This document shows positions 55,078-63,947 of a stretch of 64,000 nucleotides of DNA, piece by piece. The DNA is from Sphingomonas lacusdianchii (GTDB lineage Bacteria > Pseudomonadota > Alphaproteobacteria > Sphingomonadales > Sphingomonadaceae). The first letter of the stretch is position 1; each line of letters begins with the position of its first letter. Where the stretch lies: the NCBI RefSeq assembly GCF_022664395.1, contig NZ_JAKRET010000004.1, positions 248,001-312,000 of the forward strand, read 5' to 3'. Under the pieces are notes generated by a model that made no database searches, was not told where the DNA came from, and saw nothing but the letters and a program-made list of their open reading frames with translations. The position numbers and the translations under genes were made by a program.

Positions 55078-56030
55078 CGTGGGGCTTCGACCGATGCGAT
55101 CAGCCCGGCGACGACATCGTCGATCCGGCGGCCGTCGATCTCCGCGCTGGGCGACAGGATCAGGCGGTGGCGCAGCAGCGCGGCGGCCAGCGTCTTCACG
55201 TCGTCGGGCAGGACGTAATCGCGTCCGTCGAGCGCCGCCGCCGCCCGTGCCGCCGCCGCGAGCGCCGATGCGGCGCGGGGTGAGGCACCCGAGGACAGGT
55301 CGCCATGTTCGCGGGTCGCGCGGATCAGGCGGACGATATAGTCGATGACCTCGTCGACCAGCCGCACCTGTCCGACCGCGTCGATCGCGATGGCGATGGC
55401 GCCGGCATCGGCGACCTGTTCGACGCCCGAATCCTGCGGGGCGGGCGTGCCGGTGCGGGTGCCATATTGGGCGACGATGGCGCGTTCGGCCTCCAGATCG
55501 GGCCAGCCGATCGCGATCTTGAACAGGAAGCGGTCGAGCTGCGCCTCGGGCAGCGGATAAACGCCCTGCTGTTCGATCGGGTTCTGCGTCGCGACGACGG
55601 TGAAGCGGTCCGAAAGTTGTTCGGTGCGCCCGTCGATGGTGATGCGGCGTTCCTGCATCGCCTCGAGCAGCGCCGCCTGCGTCTTGGGCGGGGTGCGGTT
55701 GATTTCGTCGGCGAGCAGCAATTCGCAGAAGACCGGTCCGCGGGTCAGCGCGAATTGCGACGTCTGGAAATTGAACAGGTTGGAGCCGATGATATCGCCC
55801 GGCATCAGGTCGGGCGTGAACTGGATGCGGCCGAAATCGAGGCCCAGTGTTCGCGCGAAACTCTGCGCGAGCAGTGTCTTGGCGGTGCCCGGCGGTCCTT
55901 CGAGCAGGACGTGACCGGCCGAGAACAAGGCGATGGTGAGCAGCCGGACCGCGTCCGCCTGTCCCACCACTGCCTTGCCGATCTCCCGGTCGATCGCCGA
56001 TCCCAGCGACCGTACCTCGTCGAGCGTCAT
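55074..56030 (-). CDS. MoxR-family AAA+ ATPase
   Basis: 318 aa from the ATG at 56030, chosen because it overlaps the DUF4350 stop (ATGA); an ATG at 56051 would add seven residues. Walker A is [15 protein letters not shown], Walker [25 protein letters not shown], and sensor 1 [26 protein letters not shown]. The lid domain includes [33 protein letters not shown]. The signature fits the MoxR branch that works with DUF58/vWA proteins. The operon context (RDD, SpoIIM, DUF58, DUF4350, DUF4129) is the classic arrangement. Its client is unknown. Confidence 0.94.
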   Translation of the reverse strand: MTLDEVRSLGSAIDREIGKAVVGQADAVRLLTIALFSAGHVLLEGPPGTAKTLLAQSFARTLGLDFGRIQFTPDLMPGDIIGSNLFNFQTSQFALTRGPVFCELLLADEINRTPPKTQAALLEAMQERRITIDGRTEQLSDRFTVVATQNPIEQQGVYPLPEAQLDRFLFKIAIGWPDLEAERAIVAQYGTRTGTPAPQDSGVEQVADAGAIAIAIDAVGQVRLVDEVIDYIVRLIRATREHGDLSSGASPRAASALAAAARAAAALDGRDYVLPDDVKTLAAALLRHRLILSPSAEIDGRRIDDVVAGLIASVEAPR

Positions 56031-57250
56031 GCGCCTGTTTCCTTCTTCCATGCGTGCAGGTCTTTCGCCGCAGCCAATGCCTCCGCTTCGGTGTCGGCAT
56101 CGCGCAGGCGGCGGTCGAGTTCAGAGTAGCCGGGATGAATGCGGTCGAGCCGTTCGGGCGAGGGAATCTCCCCCGCCAGCAGCCGCCGCGACGTCACCTC
56201 CAGCATCGTATCGGCATAACGTTCGCCCGCGCGTGCGGTGCGCCGCGCCAGCCGGGTCAGCGCGACGATATTGTCGATCAGCGCCCGCTTGCCGAGCGCC
56301 ACTCCGCGCGGATCGGCGACCGGCGGGCCGAAGCGTCCGGCGGCGGCGATGCCGGCAAGGATCGCGGCGGCGATCAGCGCGAGGGTCACGCCGAGGAAGG
56401 GCGGCAGGAACAGCAACTTGACCAGATTGCGGTCGCCGCGGGTGTAATGGAGCGAGCGGTCGAACACCGCGCGCCCGTCATGTTCGGGATCGATCGCGCG
56501 CAGCATGGCGAGCGCCGCCTTCGCATTGCGTTCGTCGGCCATGGCACGGTTGTTGACCAGATCGGGATCGACCAGCACGAACGTGTCGCTGCTGCCGACC
56601 TGTCCCAGTATCGCCGCGCCGTCACGCGCACCGATGAGCGGTTCGACGGTATCGCCCTTCACTGCATAGAGTTGGCGGTCGGGCACGGCGAAGGGGCGGA
56701 TTTCGGGATAGTCGGCACTGACCCCGACATTCTCCCGGTCTTCGTGATGCCATTCGATCTCGGCGGGGACCAGTTTCTCGACACGGTTGAGGTTCACGAC
56801 GCCCGTACGACGGACCTTTCCTCCTCCCAACGGAATTGCCTCGGTCTGCCATTTGGGCAGGATGATGAGGGTAGGAAAGCGCATCAGCGGATGGCCCTCC
56901 CGCTCGACGAAGTCGTCGCCGCCGGTCGTTGCGCTGGCGAGGGCGATGCGCCGGTCGACGATCGTCTTGATATCCTCCGGACGCGTCGTTTCCGTTGGGG
57001 TCAGGATCAGGATCGCCGGGTTGTCGAGCGTATCCTTGTCGTCGCGCTCGGCCGGCTGCACCGCATCGACCAGCCGCCGCAAGGCGTGAAAGCCCGCGCC
57101 GTCCTTGCGATCGGCAGCCGGCGCATCGCCGATGGCGCGCGACAGTTCCTCGCCGAACCCGGACATCAGGATCGAGGCGAGCAGCAGCAGCGCGCCGCCA
57201 ATCACGAGGAGGATGACGGTGCGGACGGCGAAGGGCGAGGACTGGTTCAC
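56027..57250 (-). CDS. DUF4350 domain-containing membrane protein
   Basis: 407 aa. An N-terminal membrane helix ([21 protein letters not shown]) precedes a periplasmic region: [42 protein letters not shown] is split around the GFHALRRL and ILTPT words, and [33 protein letters not shown] follows. A second helix near residue 290 ([24 protein letters not shown]) leads to a short cytoplasmic tail with a helical pattern. DUF4350 folds resemble glutamine-amidotransferase-like domains and occur in MoxR operons. The start ATG at 57250 overlaps the DUF4129 stop. Confidence 0.87.
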   Translation of the reverse strand: MNQSSPFAVRTVILLVIGGALLLLASILMSGFGEELSRAIGDAPAADRKDGAGFHALRRLVDAVQPAERDDKDTLDNPAILILTPTETTRPEDIKTIVDRRIALASATTGGDDFVEREGHPLMRFPTLIILPKWQTEAIPLGGGKVRRTGVVNLNRVEKLVPAEIEWHHEDRENVGVSADYPEIRPFAVPDRQLYAVKGDTVEPLIGARDGAAILGQVGSSDTFVLVDPDLVNNRAMADERNAKAALAMLRAIDPEHDGRAVFDRSLHYTRGDRNLVKLLFLPPFLGVTLALIAAAILAGIAAAGRFGPPVADPRGVALGKRALIDNIVALTRLARRTARAGERYADTMLEVTSRRLLAGEIPSPERLDRIHPGYSELDRRLRDADTEAEALAAAKDLHAWKKETGA

Positions 57251-57921
57251 CGACCATCCTTCAACGCGAAACCGGCATAGTCGGCGCGCGCCCGTTGCCA
57301 GTCGCCATCGTCGAGGGCGCGCCCGCCGAACAGGCTGCGTTCGACCGCCGCGACGATGCCGGCGAACACGCCGCGCGCGGCCGGGGGCAGCGCGTCGGCC
57401 CGGGCGATGTCGCGGCTGGTGTCGGCCGGGCGGACCACGTCACCGCGCCATGCGACGATGTCGTCGATGCTGCGGAAGAGGAGCAGGTGGACCGCTTCGT
57501 CGAACCGCCCGGCGGCGGCGAGCGCGTCGGCATCCTCCAGCAGCGCGCGGGCGCACGTCTCGGTCGGCGTCCATTGCGGTTCTTCGGTCGGGATCTTGCC
57601 GGCGAAGCGCTCGCGCAGCCAGTCGCGCAGGCCGGGCACCAGCGCGAACAGGAGCGCCAAGGCAATGGCGATGCCGATGATCCACAGGATCAGCTGCCAT
57701 CCGCCGCCGACCCACTGGATGAAACTGCCGATCGCGCGCAGCACCGGTTCGAGCCAGCCGGGCGGCGGCTCGCGCGGCTCGATCGGTTTGGGCGGCAGGT
57801 TGAACTGGATCGACGGATCGGCGCGGATCGCCTTCCATGCCGCCGTGACGCGGTCGGAATCGATCGCGGGCGCGGCCGACGCGGCATTGTTCACGCTGTC
57901 CGCGATCTGCCCCCGCGCCAC
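57247..57921 (-). CDS. DUF4129 domain-containing membrane protein
   Basis: 224 aa from the GTG at 57921, chosen because GAAGGGA lies just upstream. A TTG at 57969 in the same frame would add 16 residues. The N-terminal part is periplasmic (VTAAWKAIRADPSIQFNLPPKP). One helix (LILWIIGIAIALALLFALVPG, about residues 92-113) is followed by a cytoplasmic helical DUF4129 domain: CARALLEDADALAAAGRFDEAVHLLLFRSIDDI and ARADYAGFAL. In transglutaminase-like proteins this domain accompanies protein cross-linking folds, but no transglutaminase is present here. First gene of the operon, overlapping DUF4350 by 4 bp; it is divergent from the 58044 gene. Confidence 0.85.
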   Translation of the reverse strand: MARGQIADSVNNAASAAPAIDSDRVTAAWKAIRADPSIQFNLPPKPIEPREPPPGWLEPVLRAIGSFIQWVGGGWQLILWIIGIAIALALLFALVPGLRDWLRERFAGKIPTEEPQWTPTETCARALLEDADALAAAGRFDEAVHLLLFRSIDDIVAWRGDVVRPADTSRDIARADALPPAARGVFAGIVAAVERSLFGGRALDDGDWQRARADYAGFALKDGR

Positions 57922-58043
57922 GTCGGTCCCTTCGGTACGCCCCCGCGGCGTGTGCCCTGCTTGGAGCAAATCGCCGATTTACATGCAACGCTTTTCCACC
58001 CAGACTTTCGGTCGATGCCGGGGCAGGCATCGGGGGGCGTGTG

Positions 58044-58850
58044 ATGTTGGCCGCAACGTTCATATTGGTATTGCTGCCGGTGTTGTTCTTCGGCGCGTTC
58101 CTGTTCGGGGCGTGGCGCGAGGGGCGGCATTCGCCCTACAGCTTCGGCATCGGGCGGGTGATATCGAACAGCTTTTCCGCGATCGGTGCCGCGCCTGCCG
58201 TCTTTCTGATCGGCAGTGTCGTGCTCAACATGCCGCTGTCGCTCCTGCCGCCGCTATTCCCCGGCAATACCATCGTGCAATGGATCGGTGCCGGCGGGGT
58301 GGGGCTGGCATGGCTGTTGTTCTGGCCGTTCATCCAGCTGTTCCTGACTGCGATCGCGCTCGATGGGCTGGCCGGACGTCCGGCGGACCTGCACGCGGCA
58401 TTGACGATGGCGGGTCGGCGCTTTTTGCCGGGATTGGTGCTGATCGTGTTGATGTCGATCGGGCTGCTCGCCGGGTTTTTGATGCTCGTGATCCCGGGCA
58501 TCGTCCTGATGCTGACTTGGTTCGTCGTGTTGCCAGTACTGGCCAACGAAGGACGTGGCGTGTTCGAGTGTTTCGCGCGCAGCGGCGAATTGCTGAACGG
58601 GATGCGGTGGCGACTGTTGCTGCTGCTGGTCATCGTCGCGGTCCTCTGGTCGCTGTTTACGGGACTGGCCGCGGGGCTGGCCCATTCGGTCGCGGCGCAG
58701 GACGGTAGCTGGACCAAGGCAGCCATCGATCTGGTCACCAGTGCGCTGGCGGGCATGTTGCAGACCACCGGCACCGCCGCCGTCTATCACGAGGCGCGCA
58801 CCGCGAAGGAGGGCATGGGCAGCCATGACCTCGAAGCGGTGTTCGCCTGA
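58044..58850 (+). CDS. Multi-pass membrane protein of unknown function
   Basis: 268 aa from the ATG at 58044 (a GTG one codon earlier is possible). Six or seven hydrophobic segments are seen. YSFGIGRVISNSFSAIGAAPAVFLIGSVVLN, FLMLVIPGIVLMLTWFVVLPVLANEGRGVFECFARSGELLNGMRWRLL and AVYHEARTAKEG give the pattern of YciC/GlpQ-type membrane domain proteins, in which paired helices with VIPG and R-S-x-EL-x-G-R-W motifs recur. The precise function is unknown. It is divergent from the DUF4129 gene, so both may share a regulated promoter region. It is separated from the amidohydrolase genes by 24 bp and may be co-transcribed with them. Confidence 0.72.
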   Translation: MLAATFILVLLPVLFFGAFLFGAWREGRHSPYSFGIGRVISNSFSAIGAAPAVFLIGSVVLNMPLSLLPPLFPGNTIVQWIGAGGVGLAWLLFWPFIQLFLTAIALDGLAGRPADLHAALTMAGRRFLPGLVLIVLMSIGLLAGFLMLVIPGIVLMLTWFVVLPVLANEGRGVFECFARSGELLNGMRWRLLLLLVIVAVLWSLFTGLAAGLAHSVAAQDGSWTKAAIDLVTSALAGMLQTTGTAAVYHEARTAKEGMGSHDLEAVFA

Positions 58851-58874
58851 ACGATATAACAAAGGGAGTAAGGC

Positions 58875-60302
58875 GTGATCCGAACATTGACGATGGTGGC
58901 GCTCGCCGCCGGGCTGGTCGCCTGTACCGGCGACAAAAGCGAGGTGCGGTCGGCGTCGGCCGATGCGCCGGCCGGCACGGGCAAGGGGCCGGGGGCGGGC
59001 AAGGGCTATGACCATGACCCGTACCCGTCGACTTATCGTGCCTATCCCGGGCGGGCGACGCTGGTGACCAACGTCACCATCTATGACGGCGAGGGCGGGC
59101 GGATCGACAAGGGATCGGTGCTCTTCCGCGACGGCAAGATCGTCGAGGTCGGTCAGTCGATCGCGCCGGCCGATGGCGTGACGGTGATCGACGGGCAGGG
59201 CAAATGGGTGACGCCGGGCATCATCGACGTCCACAGCCATCTGGGCGACTATCCGAGCCCCGGCGTCGAGGCGCATAGCGACGGCAACGAGATGACCGGG
59301 CCGGTCACTGCGGACGTCTGGGCCGAACACAGCGTCTGGCCGCAGGACCCCGGTTTCTCACGCGCGCTGACCAATGGCGGGGTGACGACGCTGCAGATCC
59401 TGCCCGGATCGGCGAACCTGATGGGCGGGCGGTCGGTGACGCTGAAGAACGTCTATGGCCGCACGATGCAGGCGATGAAGTTCCCCGGCGCGCCCTATGG
59501 CCTGAAGATGGCGTGCGGCGAGAACCCCAAGCGCGTCTATGGGTCGAAGGGGCGGATGCCCTCGACCCGGATGGGCAACCTCGCGGTCGATCGCGCGACA
59601 TGGCTGCGCGCGAAGGACTATGACCGCAAGTGGGACAAATATGAGGCCGATGGCGGCGAAGCGCCGGCGCGCGACCTCGCGATGGACACGCTGCGCGGGG
59701 TGCTCGACGGCGAGATCCTGGTCCACAACCATTGCTACCGCGCCGATGAAATGGCGATCGTCATGGATATGGCGCAGGAGATGGGGTATAAGGTCACCGC
59801 CTTCCACCACGCCGTCGAAAGCTACAAGATCGCCGATCTGTTGAAGGCGCGCGGCGTGTGTTCGGCGGTGTGGGCCGACTGGTATGGCTTCAAGATGGAG
59901 AGCTATGACGGGATCGGCGAGAATCTGCCGATCCTCGACAAGCAGGGCGCGTGCGCGATGATCCATTCGGACGACGCGAACGGTATCCAGCGGCTCAATC
60001 AGGAAGTGGCGAAGGTGATGGCCTCGGCCAAGCGCGCCGGCATGCCGGTGACGCCCGAACATGCATGGACGTGGCTGGGCATCAACCCCGCGCGGGCGCT
60101 GGGCATCGACAAGGTGACGGGCTCGCTGAAGGCGGGCAAGATGGCCGATGTCGTGCTGTGGAACGGCGATCCGTTCAGCGTCTATACCCGCCCGCAAATG
60201 GTGTGGGTCGATGGCGCGCTGCTCTACGACGCGAATAATCCGCGGCTGCGGCCGGTGTCCGATTTCGAACTTGGCCAGCCGGGCGAAGGGGATGTGAAGT
60301 GA
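58875..60302 (+). CDS. Amidohydrolase-family lipoprotein (metal-binding site intact)
   Basis: 475 aa from the GTG at 58875 (AAAGGGAG upstream). The leader ends in lipobox LVAC (C17), so it should be an outer- or inner-membrane lipoprotein. The amidohydrolase TIM barrel keeps the ligands: WVTPGIIDVHSHLGDYPSP (H120, H122), ILVHNHCYRADEM, VTAFHHAVESY, MIHSDDANGI. The composite beta domain is complete (LKAGKMADVVLWNGDPFSVYT). This is close to imidazolonepropionase/prolidase-like members that act on cyclic amides or peptides; the substrate is unknown. The stop overlaps the second amidohydrolase start (GTGA), so both are made together. Confidence 0.88.
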   Translation: MIRTLTMVALAAGLVACTGDKSEVRSASADAPAGTGKGPGAGKGYDHDPYPSTYRAYPGRATLVTNVTIYDGEGGRIDKGSVLFRDGKIVEVGQSIAPADGVTVIDGQGKWVTPGIIDVHSHLGDYPSPGVEAHSDGNEMTGPVTADVWAEHSVWPQDPGFSRALTNGGVTTLQILPGSANLMGGRSVTLKNVYGRTMQAMKFPGAPYGLKMACGENPKRVYGSKGRMPSTRMGNLAVDRATWLRAKDYDRKWDKYEADGGEAPARDLAMDTLRGVLDGEILVHNHCYRADEMAIVMDMAQEMGYKVTAFHHAVESYKIADLLKARGVCSAVWADWYGFKMESYDGIGENLPILDKQGACAMIHSDDANGIQRLNQEVAKVMASAKRAGMPVTPEHAWTWLGINPARALGIDKVTGSLKAGKMADVVLWNGDPFSVYTRPQMVWVDGALLYDANNPRLRPVSDFELGQPGEGDVK

Positions 60303-61600
60303 AGCGCCTGATCCTTGCCGCATTGCTTGCCGGCAGCACCGCTCTTCCCGCCGCTGCGCAGGATGTGACCATCACCAATGCCCGGCTGGTGCTGGGCGAC
60401 GGATCGGCGCCGGTCGAGGGCGGCACCGTCGTCATTCGCGGCGGGCGGGTCGTGTCGGCCGGGCGCGGCGGCGCCTCCACCGGCGGAAAGACGATCGATG
60501 CGGGCGGGCGCTATGTCACGCCGGGGATCGTCGCGGGCTTCACCCGGCTCGGCATCGTCGAGGTCGACGGAGTCGGCCCGACCAACGACGCCTCGGCGCG
60601 CGACAGCGTGTTCAATGCGGGCCTCGACGTCACGGCCGGCCTGAACCCGCGCGCGACGCCGATCGCGATCAACCGCACCGACGGCGTCACCCGCGCGGTG
60701 GTCGCGCCCGACAATGGCGGATCGATCTTCGCCGGACAGGGCGCGGTCATCGATCTCGGCAACGACATGGACGCGGTCACCCGCCCGCGCGCGTTCCAGT
60801 TCATGGAATGGGGCGAGGCGGGCGCACGTGCCGCGGGCGGCAGCCGCCCGGCGGCGATGGCGATGTTCCGCAACGCGCTGTTCGAGGCGCAGGCCTATGG
60901 CCGCAACCCGGCGAGCTTCGTCGATCGCGGCAAGGAAGCCCTGCTGACCCGCACCGATGCGCAGGCGTTGCAGGGCGTGTTGTCGGGACAAGTGCCGCTG
61001 CTGATCCATGTCGAGCGGGCATCCGACATATTGGGCGTACTCGCCCTGAAGCGCGAGTTTCCGGGCCTGAAGCCGGTGCTGGTGGGCGCTGCCGAAGGCT
61101 GGACCGTGGCGCAACAGATCGCGGCGGCGGGCGTGCCGGTGCTCGCCAGCGCGCTGGCCGACCTGCCGGCAAGCTTCGAGCAACTGGCCGCGACCCAGTC
61201 CAATATCGGGCGGATGAAGGCGGCGGGGGTAACCGTCGGCATCGGCATGATCGGCGACGACGAGGCGCGGCAGGCACGGCTGGTGCGGCAATATGCCGGC
61301 AATCTGGTCGCGTTGTCGAAGATTCCGGGTGCGGCCGGGCTGGATTGGGGGGCGGCGTTCGCGACGATCACCTCGCTGCCCGCCCGCGCGATCGGCATGG
61401 AAAGCGAGATCGGGACGCTCGCCGCCGGCCGGCGCGGCGACGTGGTGATCTGGGACGGCGACCCGCTGGAGATCGGGTCGGTGCCGACGCAGCTGTTCAT
61501 CGACGGCGTCGAACAGCCGCTGACCAACCGCCAGACGCGGTTGCGCGACCGCTATCTGGTGCCCGAGGAACAGGGGCTGCCCAAGGCGTATCAGCGCTGA
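60299..61600 (+). CDS. Amidohydrolase-like protein lacking the usual metal ligands
   Basis: 433 aa from the GTG at 60299. Sec signal peptide (cleaved AAA-QD, residue 20). The family frame is clear: the N-terminal beta-sandwich VTITNARLVLGDGSAPVEGGTVVIRGGRVVSAG, YVTPGIV at the entry of the barrel, and the C-terminal LAAGRRGDVVIWDGDPLEIGS. At the place of the His-x-His pair it reads GFTRLG (F81, R83), and the HSDD-like end motif reads IGDDEA. One His remains at H237 (LLIHVER). It is probably not a standard binuclear metal hydrolase. It may be a catalytically dead partner of the first protein or use different chemistry. Same operon. Confidence 0.82.
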   Translation: MKRLILAALLAGSTALPAAAQDVTITNARLVLGDGSAPVEGGTVVIRGGRVVSAGRGGASTGGKTIDAGGRYVTPGIVAGFTRLGIVEVDGVGPTNDASARDSVFNAGLDVTAGLNPRATPIAINRTDGVTRAVVAPDNGGSIFAGQGAVIDLGNDMDAVTRPRAFQFMEWGEAGARAAGGSRPAAMAMFRNALFEAQAYGRNPASFVDRGKEALLTRTDAQALQGVLSGQVPLLIHVERASDILGVLALKREFPGLKPVLVGAAEGWTVAQQIAAAGVPVLASALADLPASFEQLAATQSNIGRMKAAGVTVGIGMIGDDEARQARLVRQYAGNLVALSKIPGAAGLDWGAAFATITSLPARAIGMESEIGTLAAGRRGDVVIWDGDPLEIGSVPTQLFIDGVEQPLTNRQTRLRDRYLVPEEQGLPKAYQR

Positions 61601-61680
61601 TCCCGGGAACCGTCGGCGCGGTCGTCGATTGTCCGAAACGGACAGTCGCCGCGTCGGCGGTACCTTTGGGAGACGGAAAG

Positions 61681-62031
61681 ATGCGTGGGTTGCTGGTGAT
61701 GCTGGGTGGATCGCTGATGCTGGCGGCCTGCGGGCCGAGCGCCGAGCAGCAGGCGGCGGCCAATCAGGCGGCAATGGCAAATGCGCAGCAAGCGTCGGAG
61801 ATGTCGGCAAAGGTCGATGCGCTCGCTCCCGGCCAGCGCGAAGCGGTGTTCATCCGCGCGATCCGCGATGCCGGCCTGCCGTGTCAGGGCGTGACCTCGG
61901 CCGAACGCGGCGAACAGCCGGGCAGCTGGGTCGCGACCTGTCAGGAAGGATCGCGGCATGTGATCACATTCGGGGCGAACGGCATGGCGAACGTGACCAG
62001 CTTCACCCCGCAGCCGGCGGCGCAGCGGTGA
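61681..62031 (+). CDS. Small putative lipoprotein
   Basis: 116 aa. GGGAGACGG precedes the ATG at 61681. The leader MRGLLVMLGGSLMLAAC is a lipobox signal (LAAC, C17). A Gln/Ala-rich helix follows (AAANQAAMANAQQAS). The core has a Cys pair (AGLPCQGVTSAERGEQPGSWVATCQEG, spacing about 19) and a beta-rich end HVITFGANGMANVTSF. The fold is not recognised. It lies 80 bp after the amidohydrolase and may be read from the same transcript. Its product should sit in the outer membrane or periplasm. Confidence 0.75.
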   Translation: MRGLLVMLGGSLMLAACGPSAEQQAAANQAAMANAQQASEMSAKVDALAPGQREAVFIRAIRDAGLPCQGVTSAERGEQPGSWVATCQEGSRHVITFGANGMANVTSFTPQPAAQR

Positions 62032-62074
62032 GGTTGGCCTCGTTCTGATTGTAATTGATATCGTTATCCCGGAC

Positions 62075-62240
62075 TTGATCGAGGCCTTTGCGAAAGTCCC
62101 TCCTCGTACCCCAGCGAAGGCCGGGGCCCAGTTGGCGGACGTTGGTAAGGTACGGAAAAGCCTTGCCAACTGGACCCCGGCCTTCGCCGGGGTACGGGAG
62201 TTTTCAGGTGATCGCGACTTTCGCAGCGGTCTCGACTTGA
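62075..62240. repeat. Composite MITE-like palindromic repeat, copy 3
   Basis: Left tail 62075-62100 contains CGAGGCCTTTGCGAAAGTCC. Inner arms 62106-62135 and 62166-62195 are inverted (TACCCCAGCGAAGGCCGGGG... against ...CCCCGGCCTTCGCCGGGGTA). A second dyad, GTTGGTAAGG/CCTTGCCAAC, lies between them. The right inverted tail (62216-62240) contains GACTTTCGCAGCGGTCTCGA. It occupies part of the 510-bp gap 62032-62541. Confidence 0.75.
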
Positions 62241-62541
62241 GCCGGGGTGCCGCTTTGCGGTTCCGGTCGAAGAAGAAGCGAGAGCCCGAGCCGAGCCTGG
62301 TGACGATAGTTAAACTTTCTTGATCGGGACGGCCGCAGGATCGCTACATGGTGATCCGCCTTTAACCTGAACCTTTCGCGGCGGCGTTCCGCGCGGTCGG
62401 AACAACCTGCGGCTTTTCACCTGCAAACCCTATCACATCCGGATCGGAGGAAACGCCGCTCCGAACCGGATTGGCTTCTCCTGTTCGTTCGCTAAACGCT
62501 GCGGCATCAGCGTCGCATCGCGGCTTTGGCGGGAACGGGGC
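62241..62541. other. Leader region of the flagellar rod genes
   Basis: About 300 bp with no convincing gene. TTAAA/TTAAC words at about 62310 and 62362 loosely resemble CtrA half sites. Dyads such as TCCGGATCGGA and CGCTCCGAACCGGA occur near 62440-62470. No sigma-54 (TGGC-N-TTGC) element was found. I see nothing else in it. Confidence 0.3.
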
Positions 62542-63189
62542 ATGACGGGGTTGGTGGATTCGGCGACGGCGGTGATGCGCATGGCGCAGGCACGGCTGGA
62601 TGTCGCCGCACATAATATCGCGAACGTGGCGACGCCCGGCTATAAGCGGCGGATCGGCTTTGCCGACACGGTCGCGGCGCGTAGCGAGGTCGCGCTGGCG
62701 ACGCGGATCGATGCGGCGCAGGCATCACTGACCGAGACCGGCAATCCGTTCGACATGGCGATCAGTGGCGACGGCTATTTCCGCGTCCGCGATGGCGAAC
62801 GCATGCTGTATACCCGACAGGGACAGTTCCGCCGTGACGCCGATGGCGCGCTGGTCACGCCGCAGGGATATGTCCTGCAACAGTCGGGCGGCGGCGATCT
62901 GGTGCTCGACGGTGCGAAAATCGACCTTGCCCGCATCGCCGTCGAACGCTGCGACGATCCGGCGGGAATGACGGCGGTCGGCGAGAGCTTCTTTGCCGGA
63001 CAGGCGATGGTCGATACCGACGGGGCCGAGGTCCGGACCGGTATGCTCGAAGCGTCGAACGCGACGCTGGGCGATGAAATGACCCAGACGATGGTCGCGC
63101 TGCGGCAGGCGGAAAGCGGGGCGCGGCTGATCCAGCTATATGACGAACTGATGGGCCGCGCCGCCGCCACCTTCGGAGGCAAGGGATGA
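62542..63189 (+). CDS. Flagellar basal-body rod protein (FlgF-like)
   Basis: 215 aa. The N-terminal rod signature is VMRMAQARLDVAAHNIANVATPGYKRR (key motif NIANVATPGYKR). The middle domain GNPFDMAISGDGYFRVRDGERMLYTRQGQFRRDADGALVTPQGYVLQ (words NPFDMAI, GDGYFRV, YTRQGQF) is typical of FlgF/FlgG. The C-terminal helix (EMTQTMVALRQAESGARLIQLYDELMGRAA) forms the rod. It is shorter than most FlgF proteins. It is first in a flagellar cluster that continues outside the window, and its stop overlaps the next start (ATGA). Confidence 0.87.
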   Translation: MTGLVDSATAVMRMAQARLDVAAHNIANVATPGYKRRIGFADTVAARSEVALATRIDAAQASLTETGNPFDMAISGDGYFRVRDGERMLYTRQGQFRRDADGALVTPQGYVLQQSGGGDLVLDGAKIDLARIAVERCDDPAGMTAVGESFFAGQAMVDTDGAEVRTGMLEASNATLGDEMTQTMVALRQAESGARLIQLYDELMGRAAATFGGKG

Positions 63190-63947
63190 GCGACGCCTAT
63201 CAGATCGGCGCGATCGGACTGCGCACCCAGCAACTGGCGCTCGACGCGATCGCCAACAATATCTCGAACATCAACACGTCGGGTTTCAAGCGGTCGGAAA
63301 TACGCTTTGCCGATGTGGTGGCCAGCCGACCCGATGCGACCTTGCTGCCCGCCGACCTGCAATCGGCGGCGCCGACACTGGCCGGGGTAGCGCTCGATCT
63401 GCAGTTCATGCTGAACGATCCCGGCGAATTGCAGCGGACCGGTGCGGCGATGGACGTCGCGATTGACGGCACGGGCTTCATCGAATTGATGGGGCCGGAC
63501 GGGCAGAGCGTGCTGTGGCGCGGCGGTCGATTGAAGGTCGGCGACGACGGCCTGCTGACCGGTGCGGGCGGCTTTGCGCTGAAGGCCAATATCACCGTGC
63601 CCGACGATGTGACCGCACTGACGATCGCTGCCGATGGCACGGTGCGGGCGCAGGGGGCCGATGGCACCGCGCCGGTCGAACTGGGGCAGATCCGGCTGGT
63701 GCGGCTGAACGATGCGGCGGACGTGACCCGCATGGACGGCGGGCTGTACCGGGTGGCGGACGCCACGCGGCTGGAGGAACTGGTGCCCGGCGAGGATGGC
63801 GCTGGGCAGGTAATCCAGGGCGCGGTCGAGCGATCGAACGTGCAACTGACCGAGGAAATGGTGCGGATGATGCTGGTGCAGCGCGCTTATGCCGCCAACG
63901 CGCAGATATTGCAGGCGGCCGACCAGATGATGGGGATCGCGAACTGA
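63186..63947 (+). CDS. Flagellar basal-body rod/hook protein (FlgG/FlgE-type)
   Basis: 253 aa. N-terminal rod motif GLRTQQLALDAIANNISNINTSGFKRSEIRF, middle domain AAMDVAIDGTGFIELMGPDGQSVLWRGG (words DVAIDGTGFIEL) and C-terminal VIQGAVERSNVQLTEEMVRMMLVQRAYAANAQILQAADQMMGIAN, with the classic LxxxMVxMxxxQRAYEAN pattern (here VQRAYAAN). This is a rod protein, most likely FlgG. It is co-translated with the previous gene. The last 53 bases of the window show no further start, so the cluster order cannot be read. Confidence 0.88.
   Translation: MSDAYQIGAIGLRTQQLALDAIANNISNINTSGFKRSEIRFADVVASRPDATLLPADLQSAAPTLAGVALDLQFMLNDPGELQRTGAAMDVAIDGTGFIELMGPDGQSVLWRGGRLKVGDDGLLTGAGGFALKANITVPDDVTALTIAADGTVRAQGADGTAPVELGQIRLVRLNDAADVTRMDGGLYRVADATRLEELVPGEDGAGQVIQGAVERSNVQLTEEMVRMMLVQRAYAANAQILQAADQMMGIAN

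Noticed and set aside
52865..56100. Very long minus-strand frames implying fusions of SpoIIM and DUF58 with upstream genes
   Set aside because: They read through neighbouring genes in the wrong frame. True starts are fixed by ATGA overlaps and family N-termini.
62300..62370. CtrA-type boxes before the flagellar genes
   Set aside because: Only isolated TTAA words are present, without the TTAA-N7-TTAA spacing.
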